In this document: one piece after another, positions 1 to 6,080 of the stretch
Layout: each line of letters starts with the position of its first letter
How positions within the stretch are numbered: position 1 is the stretch's first letter
Assembly (NCBI GenBank): GCA_003142915.1
Contig: PLNZ01000163.1
Coordinates: 2,057-8,472, forward strand
DNA length: 6,416 nt
Direction of reading: 5' to 3'
Origin: Ignavibacteriales bacterium
Lineage (GTDB): Bacteria > Bacteroidota > Ignavibacteria > Ignavibacteriales > Ignavibacteriaceae
The notes under the pieces: model-generated
Seen by the model: only the letters and a program-made list of their open reading frames with translations
What the model was told of the DNA's origin: nothing
The model's database searches: none
Translations under genes and position numbers: made by a program

Positions 1-69
1 GCAGAAGCAAAAACGTACAATCTTGTAGATAATATCTTTGAAAAAAGAGCTCCCTTAAATAAAAAATAA
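1..69 (+). CDS. 3' end of an unidentified gene (partial)
   Basis: Frame 1 is open from the left edge to TAA at 67-69 and gives the last 22 residues, AEAKTYNLVDNIFEKRAPLN followed by KK. The basic, lysine-rich end and the intrinsic terminator that starts 12 bases after the stop support this as a genuine gene end rather than chance. Too little remains to name the product. The fragment looks soluble and helical, with no membrane segment. The gene is probably not in an operon with the serine hydrolase at 190, because the terminator lies between them. Confidence 0.6.
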   Translation, partial: AEAKTYNLVDNIFEKRAPLNKK

Positions 70-80
70 AATTCATTTTT

Positions 81-114
81 GAAGGGATTGAAATTTCAAT
101 TCCTTCTTTTTATT
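81..114 (+). terminator. Rho-independent terminator of the left-edge gene
   Basis: Bases 81-106 form an inverted repeat, GAAGGGATTGA / AATT / TCAATTCCTTC. This is an 11-bp stem with one G-T pair and a 4-base loop. It is followed directly by a T-rich tail (TTTTTATTT, 107-115 less the edge). The T tail lies on the + strand side only; the other flank reads as A's on the minus strand. It therefore terminates rightward transcription of the gene ending at 69. Confidence 0.8.
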
Positions 115-133
115 TAAAATTCATATTCCCCCT

Positions 134-162
134 TTCTTAATTTCAGGTATAGCGTTTATAAT
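134..162 (+). promoter_or_regulatory. candidate promoter for the serine hydrolase gene
   Basis: A perfect TATAAT lies at 157-162, with a poor -35 (TTCTTA, 134-139) 17 bases upstream. It sits between the terminator at 81-114 and the start codon at 190, where a promoter is needed, and would give a leader of roughly 20 bases. The region is so A/T-rich that TATAAT could occur by chance. If the organism uses the Bacteroidota-type promoter consensus, this site may not be the real one. Confidence 0.25.
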
Positions 163-189
163 TTCAAAAATTTTTATAAATTTAGTTAT

Positions 190-1710
190 ATGATTTCGAG
201 GGAAAAGTATATAGACAGTATATCTGCACTACATGTGTTTTACAAACTCATAATTTATCTCCGACCGGGAAGAAGAATTTTATTATTAATTTTTATTCTG
301 CTTACTTTCTCCTGCATCTTGATAAAGCCCCAAACGCTGCAGCAAAAGCTTGATAAGTATTTAGTAGAATATCAAACAAATAAGAATATTGCTTCCATAT
401 CTGCAGGAGTTCTAAAGAAAGGTAAAATCATCTGGCTTGACTCTTACGGTTATGCCGATCTCGTCCACCATATTCAAGCTAATCCAAAAACAATATACAG
501 GGTAGCTTCTATATCTAAAGTGATAACTGCGGTTGCGGTAATGCAACTTGTGGAACAAATGAAAATAAATCTTGATACCGATGCTCTAAAATATATCCCC
601 TACTTCCCCCCCCAAAAATGGAAATTTACGGTAAGACAAATACTTCAGCATACTGCCGGTTTAAGGAATTATAAAGACGGTGAATTCAACAATATTACCT
701 CATATTCTTCAACACAGGAAGTCGTTGATTTAATGAGTAAAGATCCTCTGGAATACAAACCGGGTACTAAGTTCCTTTATACCACATTGGGTTATAATCT
801 ACTTGCCGCAGTTATTGAAAATGTAAGCAGGATGAAATTTACGGATTATCTTAAAAAGTATATCTTTCAGCCTGCGGATATGAAATTTACTTTCTCGAAA
901 TTCCATAGTGAAATAATGATGAACAAGGCGCTAGGCTATGATAAAAATAATTACAGGATACTTCAAAATGCACCGATATCTGATGTTAGTATAAAAATGG
1001 CTGGCGGCGGTTTAATTTCCACCCCGGAAGATTTATTGAAATTTTCAAATTGCCTGCTTGATGGTAAATTAATAAAGCTTACTACTTTAGATTCCATGCT
1101 TGTTCCGACAAAGCTGCCAGATGGCAAAATCCTTGAAAGCGGATTGGGATTTGAAATTAAAACAGATAATAACGGGAAACAATTTTTCGGACACTATGGG
1201 CATGGCACCGGCTTTATGAGTCTGCTTGCTATTTATCCTAAAGATTCTCTTGCTGTAGTCGATCTGATAAATACTGTTGATAGAACTATAGGCAGTCCGG
1301 CAGAAAATCTTGCTGCCATTACTTTGGGAAAGCCATTCCCTATTCCGAAGAAATCCCTTGCAGATAAAATGATGGAAATAACTATCCATAAAAATCTTGA
1401 TGCTGCAATTAGTTTCCTTAATATAATTAAAAAAGATTCTACGGAGGTGTACAATTTAACTTCAGACGAGTTTAATTCTTTTGGCTATGATTTATTAAAG
1501 ATACAACATAGCGCCGATGCAATAAGGTGGTTTCAACTTTTTGAAAATGAATTTCCTGCAAACATTTCAGCATTAATAGGTACGGGAGATTCATACTACC
1601 ACAACGGCAACAAAGGCATTGCAATGAAATACTACCGCAAAGCACTTATAATGGATTCTTCAAACAATTATTCTATCAGGATGATAAAAATGCTGGAGGA
1701 AGAAGAATAA
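190..1710 (+). CDS. Membrane-anchored LACTB-like serine hydrolase with C-terminal TPR
   Basis: This 506-residue protein belongs to the class C beta-lactamase / penicillin-binding-protein fold (Beta-lactamase, Pfam family). Residues 28-45 are a hydrophobic segment after a basic RPGRR stretch. It is a signal anchor or uncleaved signal, so the enzyme should act outside the cytoplasmic membrane. The catalytic SxxK is S107-I-S-K110. The second motif is Y197-T-T inside PGTKFLYTTLGYNLL, and the third, HxG-type motif is H335-Y-G in FGHYGHGTGF. HTAGLRNY (154-161) and MAGGGLISTPEDLLKF (270-285) also match the pattern of mitochondrial LACTB, suggesting a protease or esterase rather than a true beta-lactamase. 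Residues about 425-500 form TPR-like helices, ending in an acidic EEEE. ATG at 190 has no Shine-Dalgarno site; GTG at 235 is an alternative that would shorten the leader before the hydrophobic segment. C42 could be a lipid attachment site, but TFSC is a poor lipobox. The physiological substrate is unknown. Confidence 0.88.
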   Translation: MISREKYIDSISALHVFYKLIIYLRPGRRILLLIFILLTFSCILIKPQTLQQKLDKYLVEYQTNKNIASISAGVLKKGKIIWLDSYGYADLVHHIQANPKTIYRVASISKVITAVAVMQLVEQMKINLDTDALKYIPYFPPQKWKFTVRQILQHTAGLRNYKDGEFNNITSYSSTQEVVDLMSKDPLEYKPGTKFLYTTLGYNLLAAVIENVSRMKFTDYLKKYIFQPADMKFTFSKFHSEIMMNKALGYDKNNYRILQNAPISDVSIKMAGGGLISTPEDLLKFSNCLLDGKLIKLTTLDSMLVPTKLPDGKILESGLGFEIKTDNNGKQFFGHYGHGTGFMSLLAIYPKDSLAVVDLINTVDRTIGSPAENLAAITLGKPFPIPKKSLADKMMEITIHKNLDAAISFLNIIKKDSTEVYNLTSDEFNSFGYDLLKIQHSADAIRWFQLFENEFPANISALIGTGDSYYHNGNKGIAMKYYRKALIMDSSNNYSIRMIKMLEEEE

Positions 1711-1742
1711 TATTTAATCGGTAAATCAATTATTACTTGCTG

Positions 1743-1800
1743 TAGCCAAATTTATAATAAAGTCATTATGATTTGGACTACTCAATTCTTCTGAATTTGA
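1743..1800. other. two adjacent imperfect stem-loops in the 1711-1937 gap
   Basis: Bases 1743-1758 (TAG CCAAAT TT ATAAT) pair with 1765-1780 (ATTAT G ATTTGG A CTA) around the loop AAAGTC. This gives 14 bp with one internal loop and one bulge, and G1742-C1781 can extend it. Directly after it, TCAATTC (1782-1788) pairs with GAATTTGA (1793-1800) around TTCT with one bulge. Neither is followed by a T tract, so they do not look like standard terminators. They begin 32 bases after the hydrolase stop and may act as a 3' mRNA end, a processing site or an attenuator-like structure. The rest of the gap contains no ORF of note. Confidence 0.4.
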
Positions 1801-1875
1801 CTAATAGCACAATTATATTATTGCTCACTAAAATTCTTCATATATATTTCCGTAAGATTAAAGATTAAGAATTGC

Positions 1876-1907
1876 ATTCCTTAAAGGCTTTAATTAAATA
1901 AGGGAAT
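1876..1907. promoter_or_regulatory. inverted repeats upstream of the VWA-AAA operon
   Basis: ATTCCTTA (1876-1883) can pair with TAAGGGAAT (1899-1907) with one bulged G. Inside it lies a near-perfect 13-base palindrome, TTAAAG-G-CTTTAA (1881-1893). The element sits 31-62 bases before the VWA start codon, where an operator or promoter would be expected. There is no T tract after the stem. No convincing -35/-10 pair is visible: TATAAC at 1916-1921 lacks a -35. A regulatory role is inference from position and symmetry only. Confidence 0.25.
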
Positions 1908-1937
1908 AAATTATTTATAACAAAACATATAATTATT

Positions 1938-3035
1938 ATGATTGATATAAGATTTACAAAATTCGTACCTAATATAGATACCGGAAATAATTTTGCGAAC
2001 CTGCTGAATATTTTTATTCAGCTTCTTACTATTTCTTCGGGAGATGTGGCCAAAACTTTAAACTGGATGAATCAGATGGATAAAAAATATAATCTGACAA
2101 ATAAAGAATATGGTATGGGTGATTTTATACAGGAACTAAAAGACAAAAACTATATTAAAGAAAACGAAAATGGCTCAATACTCACTATAACTTCTAGGGG
2201 AGAACAGTCTATCAGGCGACATTCTCTTGAAGAAATTTTCGGTAAGTTAAAAAAACCTTTACGCGGTAATCACATTACAACCCGTAGCGGGCTCGGGGAT
2301 GAATCTACTTCCGATAGAAGAGAATATTATTTTGGCGATTCCATTGAACAAATTGATGTTACCGATTCAATAAAGAATGCACAGATAAACCACGGTATAG
2401 ATGATTTCAAATTAACGGAAAAGGATTTGGAAGTTGAAGAAAGAGATTTCAAAACCTTAACTTCTACTGTTCTTATGATTGATATTTCACACTCAATGAT
2501 TTTGTACGGGGAAGACAGAATTACACCGGCAAAAAAAGTAGCGATGGCATTATCGGAATTAATTACAACCAAATATCCTAAAGATACGCTGGATATTATT
2601 GTTTTCGGAAATGATGCCTGGCCTATAGGAATAAAAGATTTACCGTATCTTCAAGTAGGACATTACCATACAAATACTGTTGCGGGTTTGGAACTTGCAA
2701 TTGACATTCTTAGGCGTAGGAAAACCAGCAACAAACAAATTTTTATGATCACAGATGGAAAACCGACCTGCTTGAAAGAAGGGACTAAATATTATAAAAA
2801 CAGTTTTGGTCTGGATAAAAAAATCATGAATAAAACTTTGGATCAGGCAGCAAAATGCAGAAAGCTTAGTATTACTGTAACTACTTTTATGATTGCACGC
2901 GATCTTTACCTGCAGGAATTTGTAAGAGAATTTACAAAAACAAATAACGGACGTGCATTCTACAGTTCCTTATCCGGTTTAGGCGATTATATTTTTGAAG
3001 ATTACATTAGAAACAGGTTTAAAAGGGTAAGATAA
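1938..3035 (+). CDS. VWA-domain protein, partner of MoxR-like ATPase
   Basis: This 365-residue cytoplasmic protein has no signal peptide or membrane segment. Residues about 20-100 are helical, with a winged-helix-like look (GDVAKTLNWM, then YGMGDFIQELKDKNYI and ILTITSRGEQ). A linker (about 105-170) leads into a von Willebrand A domain from about 175. The metal-ion-dependent adhesion site is complete: D182-I-S184-H-S186, T245 in HTNTVAG, and D273 in ITDGKP. The domain should therefore bind Mg2+ or a similar ion. The architecture and the adjacent AAA gene match the uncharacterised Rv0959-type proteins and, more distantly, ViaA, NorD and CbbO. In those systems the VWA protein is the adaptor that links a AAA ring to its target. 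ATG at 1938 is the first start in frame and lacks a Shine-Dalgarno site. The last residues, NRFKRVR, are basic. Domain identity is firm; biological role and target are unknown. Confidence 0.9.
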   Translation: MIDIRFTKFVPNIDTGNNFANLLNIFIQLLTISSGDVAKTLNWMNQMDKKYNLTNKEYGMGDFIQELKDKNYIKENENGSILTITSRGEQSIRRHSLEEIFGKLKKPLRGNHITTRSGLGDESTSDRREYYFGDSIEQIDVTDSIKNAQINHGIDDFKLTEKDLEVEERDFKTLTSTVLMIDISHSMILYGEDRITPAKKVAMALSELITTKYPKDTLDIIVFGNDAWPIGIKDLPYLQVGHYHTNTVAGLELAIDILRRRKTSNKQIFMITDGKPTCLKEGTKYYKNSFGLDKKIMNKTLDQAAKCRKLSITVTTFMIARDLYLQEFVREFTKTNNGRAFYSSLSGLGDYIFEDYIRNRFKRVR

Positions 3036-3036
3036 A

Positions 3037-3070
3037 CCTTTCATAACTTTAAAAGATATTTATAAAGGAG
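3037..3070 (+). promoter_or_regulatory. hairpin covering the Shine-Dalgarno site of the AAA gene
   Basis: AAAGGAG (3064-3070) is a strong Shine-Dalgarno site 12 bases before the ATG at 3083, and the only strong one in the window. CCTTT (3037-3041) and ATAA (3043-3046) can pair with TTAT (3060-3063) and AAAGG (3064-3068). This gives a 9-bp stem with one bulged C that hides the site. The left arm starts two bases after the VWA stop codon (3033-3035), so a ribosome finishing the VWA gene would open the stem. This arrangement fits translational coupling of ATPase to VWA synthesis. The pairing is seen in the sequence; the coupling is inferred. Confidence 0.5.
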
Positions 3071-3082
3071 TAGAATTCCGAA

Positions 3083-4594
3083 ATGAACTTGACATCTATA
3101 AACACACTTGGTGAACTAAAAAAGATAGAATATAAATCTGTTTCAATAAAAGATGAGCTAAGAAAGAATTTAATTTACGCATTAAAGAACAATAAAAATC
3201 CTTTTGAAGGAATTTTAGGTTTCGAAGAAACCGTTGTTCCCGACATAGAAACTGCTATACTTTCCAGGCATAATATTATTTTGTTAGGTTTACGAGGTCA
3301 GGCGAAAACAAAAATAGCAAGGCTTTTAACAAACCTGCTTGATGAATACATCCCCGCCATTGACGACGCTGAATTAAATGACGACCCATTAAAGCCCCTA
3401 TCAAGAACCGCAAAGGATTTGATTGCTCAACATTGCGATGATACAAAAATAAGATGGATACACCGCTCCGAAAGATACACGGAAAAATTGGCTACACCGG
3501 ATGTTTCAGTTGCAGACTTAATAGGGGATGTTGATCCTATAAAAGCCGCCTCATTAAAACTTCCCTACTCGGATGAAAGAGTAATTCACTTTGGCCTAAT
3601 ACCAAGATCTCACAGAGCTATTTTTGTCATAAACGAATTACCGGATTTGCAGGCACGAATCCAAGTGGCTTTATTCAACATACTTCAGGAAAATGATATT
3701 CAAATAAGAGGGTTTAAAATAAGGCTACCGCTGGATATTCAATTTATTTTCACTGCAAACCCAGAAGATTATACAAACCGGGGTTCCATTGTAACTCCAT
3801 TAAAAGATAGAATCGGAAGTCAAATATTAACGCATTATCCCAAAACCATAGAAATTTCCAGGGAAATAACAAAACAGGAAGCAAATATAACAGAGGAGCA
3901 AGCTAAGTCCATCCAAGGCAATGAACTCCTCGAAATTTTAGTAGAGCAGATTGCTTTTGAAGCAAGAAAAAGTGAATATATAGATTCAAAAAGCGGTGTT
4001 TCTGCAAGACTTACCATCTCAGCTTTTGAAAATTTAGTAAGCACCGCCGAACGCCGGATGATTATAAATGATGAAACCGAAACTCAATTAAGAATATCGG
4101 ACATTTACGGTATCATTCCTTCAATAACCGGGAAGATTGAGCTTGTATACGAGGGAGAACAGGAAGGTACTTCTAAAGTTGCGTTTATATTAATCGGGAA
4201 GGCTATAAAATCTTTATTTTTAAATTACTTCCCTTCCCCCGAAAAGCAAAAGAAGAACCTCGATGCAAGTCCTTACCAGATAATTATAAAATGGTTCAGC
4301 AAAGGAAATGTAATTGATATATTAAATACTCTCACTAATAATGATTACGAAAAAACATTAAAATCAATCCCGGGATTAAAGGAAATCGTTAAGAAATATC
4401 AGCCGAAAGCAGACGGAAAAGCCCAGCTTTTACTCATGGAATTTGTCCTGCACAGCCTGGCAGAATATTCTATGTTAAGTAAATTCAAATTGGAAGACGG
4501 AATTCAATCCAAAGATATGCTTAGTTCAATGTTTTCTATCAACAATGATGAAGATGATCAAATTATCCTGGAGTCTGATGATTTTTACAGATAG
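3083..4594 (+). CDS. MoxR / magnesium-chelatase-I-like AAA+ ATPase
   Basis: This 503-residue cytoplasmic ATPase belongs to the helix-2-insert AAA+ clade (MoxR, ChlI/BchI, RavA). The P-loop is G69-L-R-G-Q-A-K75-T76. The Walker B strand is AIFVINELPD, with N184-E185 in place of the usual Asp-Glu. The helix-2 insert follows (ARIQVALFNILQENDIQIRG, 191-210). Sensor 1 lies in FTANPEDY (N226), the likely arginine finger is R243 in PLKDRIG, and sensor 2 is R309 in GVSARLT. Residues about 340-500 form a helical C-terminal region I know only from the Rv0958-type group. It ends with a methionine-rich stretch (KDMLSSMFS) and an acidic tail. The gene lies 47 bases behind the VWA gene on the same strand, the usual sign of a AAA/VWA complex in which a hexameric ring uses ATP to remodel a target or load a metal. 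Calling it magnesium chelatase would over-interpret: no ChlH-type subunit or tetrapyrrole gene is nearby. Confidence 0.9.
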   Translation: MNLTSINTLGELKKIEYKSVSIKDELRKNLIYALKNNKNPFEGILGFEETVVPDIETAILSRHNIILLGLRGQAKTKIARLLTNLLDEYIPAIDDAELNDDPLKPLSRTAKDLIAQHCDDTKIRWIHRSERYTEKLATPDVSVADLIGDVDPIKAASLKLPYSDERVIHFGLIPRSHRAIFVINELPDLQARIQVALFNILQENDIQIRGFKIRLPLDIQFIFTANPEDYTNRGSIVTPLKDRIGSQILTHYPKTIEISREITKQEANITEEQAKSIQGNELLEILVEQIAFEARKSEYIDSKSGVSARLTISAFENLVSTAERRMIINDETETQLRISDIYGIIPSITGKIELVYEGEQEGTSKVAFILIGKAIKSLFLNYFPSPEKQKKNLDASPYQIIIKWFSKGNVIDILNTLTNNDYEKTLKSIPGLKEIVKKYQPKADGKAQLLLMEFVLHSLAEYSMLSKFKLEDGIQSKDMLSSMFSINNDEDDQIILESDDFYR

Positions 4595-4612
4595 AATTAT
4601 ACAAAATTCAGT

Positions 4613-4648
4613 AAGTAAAATTTTTATTTTCGCAAAAAATCTTTACTT
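4613..4648. terminator. possible bidirectional terminator between convergent genes
   Basis: AAGTAAA (4613-4619) is inverted as TTTACTT (4642-4648), with a second inner pairing of TTTTT (4621-4625) with the A run at 4634-4639. T runs lie on both strands within the loop region rather than clearly after the stem. The element fills most of the 53-base gap between the ATPase stop (4594) and the stop of the reverse gene (4648). That is the expected place for a shared terminator. The stem is almost all A-T and would be weak, so confidence is limited. Confidence 0.35.
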
Positions 4649-5928
4649 CACTTGTTATCAAGTTTAAGTACTATTTGTTTACCAGCTCTCTCTTTTACAT
4701 ATTCATTTGATGAAGACGAAGATTTAAATATATCCAAAACCTGTGAAACTTTTTCATTATTTGATTGCCGGATTACTTTTTTATCATTTTTATAATTTTT
4801 ACTGTCCTTTAAAAATTTTCCGAACGGGCTTTGAGTCATTTCTTCAGTTTTATTCAGTTTTGGGGTAATATTTTTTGATTCATTCTCAGTCAGAATATTT
4901 TGTTTGTTTGTTGCTAAACCGTGGCTCAATCTTTTATCATCTGGTAGGGCAGTCCTTTTAAAATTAATCTTCATAATTTCTTTGAAGTCAAAATATTTAT
5001 CCTCCGATATATCATGACGGATAATTCTGGTTCCATCAACGTACTGCCCCTCTGCTGCATTATTTGCTAATTTATTATCCTGTATTATTTCATTATCCGG
5101 CAGAATATTATTCCCTTTATCAGGATAGGATTCGTTATTAACGGACTTACCATTTTGTTCAATTATTACTGCGGAATGTTGTTTTTCGCTTTGTATTTTT
5201 TCCTGTTTTGGGAATTCAGCGGGTTTTGTTTTGATATTATTTTCATGTCTGTCAGTTTTTTTATCCTGTTCGTTATTTTGATCCGGCTTTTCATCAGAAA
5301 TAACCTTTATAATCTTTTTATCATACTTTTGAGGTCTAATTATTGTTTCAACCGGTTTTTCAATTTCTTTTATAGGATCTTTTACAAGTGTCCTGTCTTG
5401 GGAATTCGAATTCTTATCTTCCGATTTTAAAATTTTATTTGTCAAAAAAATGGCGTCGGCAAAAGCCTTATCATTTTGGAATTTTGCTTCAGTAGCTTCT
5501 AAATCGATACTGTATATTTCGGCATAATTTGGAAGATCACCCTTCCTGTTGAGTGTAGTAAGTCCAATTTGTTGTATTCTAAACCGGAGACTGTTATAGT
5601 CTATACTTTGGGAATATTCTTCCAATTCTCTTACGGCATAAACGGGATCGAAAAAAATCATCTCTGCAATACCGTTTATATTTAAAAAGGACCCGTACTT
5701 TGCAATATAAATTTCAAAGTCCTTGATATTGGTAAGCAGCCTATAGACGATTAAATTCTTGGGGGTGTATTCATTTACATAACGGCAGACTTCACTAAAG
5801 CTAATTTTATGTGATACTTTATTTACATCATCTTTATAAACTATTCTAAAGTTATTATCCTGGTTAAAAAGATTCTGCGAATAGATTACAATATCATCCT
5901 TTTTAATATCGAGAGTTTCGAGCAGCAT
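4648..5928 (-). CDS. Uncharacterised protein, ordered N-terminus and disordered tail
   Basis: I do not recognise this 426-residue protein (ATG at 5928; a GTG three codons upstream at 5937 would give 429). Neither start has a Shine-Dalgarno site. Using the 429-residue numbering, residues 1-170 look like a compact alpha/beta domain (IVIYS, LIVYRLL, EMIFFDPVYAVRELEEY, DYNSLRFRIQQIGL, NDKAFADAIFLTNKIL). Residues about 171-395 are rich in K, N, D, E and Q with little hydrophobic content, so probably disordered. The last 35 residues (KVSQVLDIF, five serines at 406-410, then KQIVLKLDNK) look like a short conserved end segment. There is no signal peptide or membrane helix. The NDKAFADA block and the preceding strand order loosely recall the end of DnaQ-type exonuclease domains, but the acidic DxE motif is absent and the His is Asn155. 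The resemblance is weak and no activity is claimed. It lies 3' of the phosphorylase on the same strand, 143-152 bases away. Confidence 0.75.
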   Translation of the reverse strand: MLLETLDIKKDDIVIYSQNLFNQDNNFRIVYKDDVNKVSHKISFSEVCRYVNEYTPKNLIVYRLLTNIKDFEIYIAKYGSFLNINGIAEMIFFDPVYAVRELEEYSQSIDYNSLRFRIQQIGLTTLNRKGDLPNYAEIYSIDLEATEAKFQNDKAFADAIFLTNKILKSEDKNSNSQDRTLVKDPIKEIEKPVETIIRPQKYDKKIIKVISDEKPDQNNEQDKKTDRHENNIKTKPAEFPKQEKIQSEKQHSAVIIEQNGKSVNNESYPDKGNNILPDNEIIQDNKLANNAAEGQYVDGTRIIRHDISEDKYFDFKEIMKINFKRTALPDDKRLSHGLATNKQNILTENESKNITPKLNKTEEMTQSPFGKFLKDSKNYKNDKKVIRQSNNEKVSQVLDIFKSSSSSNEYVKERAGKQIVLKLDNK

Positions 5929-5993
5929 AAGAAACACTTATAAAATTTTAGTTATAAACGAAAATAAAAAATCGTGCTTTGATACTTTACTAA

Positions 5994-5999
5994 ATTATA
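5994..5999 (-). promoter_or_regulatory. candidate -10 box for the uncharacterised reverse gene
   Basis: Read on the minus strand, 5999-5994 is a perfect TATAAT, 65 bases before the ATG at 5928. No -35 lies at the normal distance: TTGATC lies 21 bases upstream, too far. The 5938-6080 gap has no strong terminator after the phosphorylase. A palindrome TTTGA-GA-TCAAA (6016-6027) lies just upstream of the -10 and might be an operator. The uncharacterised gene may also be read through from the phosphorylase. Confidence 0.25.
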
Positions 6000-6080
6000 C
6001 AATTCAGAATTTGTATTTGAGATCAAACTCTGCTTAAGATAAAATAATTATCAGAGACAAATTTAAACAAAATTTTTATT

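Noticed and set aside
1087..1454. Two reverse-strand open frames inside the serine hydrolase gene
   Set aside because: They overlap a gene with clear catalytic motifs, overlap each other, and show no domain pattern.
1768..1794. Eight-codon open frame starting ATGATTTGG
   Set aside because: It has no ribosome site and lies inside the stem-loops; such short frames occur by chance.
1855..1868. Tandem 7-base repeat AGATTAA x2
   Set aside because: Two short copies in A/T-rich DNA are expected by chance, with nothing else supporting a binding site.
2327..2572. Reverse-strand open frame of 81 codons inside the VWA gene
   Set aside because: It lies opposite the MIDAS-coding region of a well supported gene and has no features of its own.
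3835..4044. Reverse-strand open frame of 69 codons inside the ATPase gene
   Set aside because: It is a shadow of a conserved AAA+ coding region and has no supporting signal.
3083..4594. Magnesium chelatase subunit I of chlorophyll synthesis
   Set aside because: The fold is related, but no ChlH/BchH gene is near and the C-terminal region fits the Rv0958-type group better.
5155..5430. Open frame of 91 codons on the + strand with a very hydrophobic, Phe/Ile-rich product
   Set aside because: It is the antisense of the Lys/Asn-rich tail of the reverse gene at 4648-5928; antisense AAA/AAT codons read as Phe and Ile. It has no ribosome site and no family resemblance.
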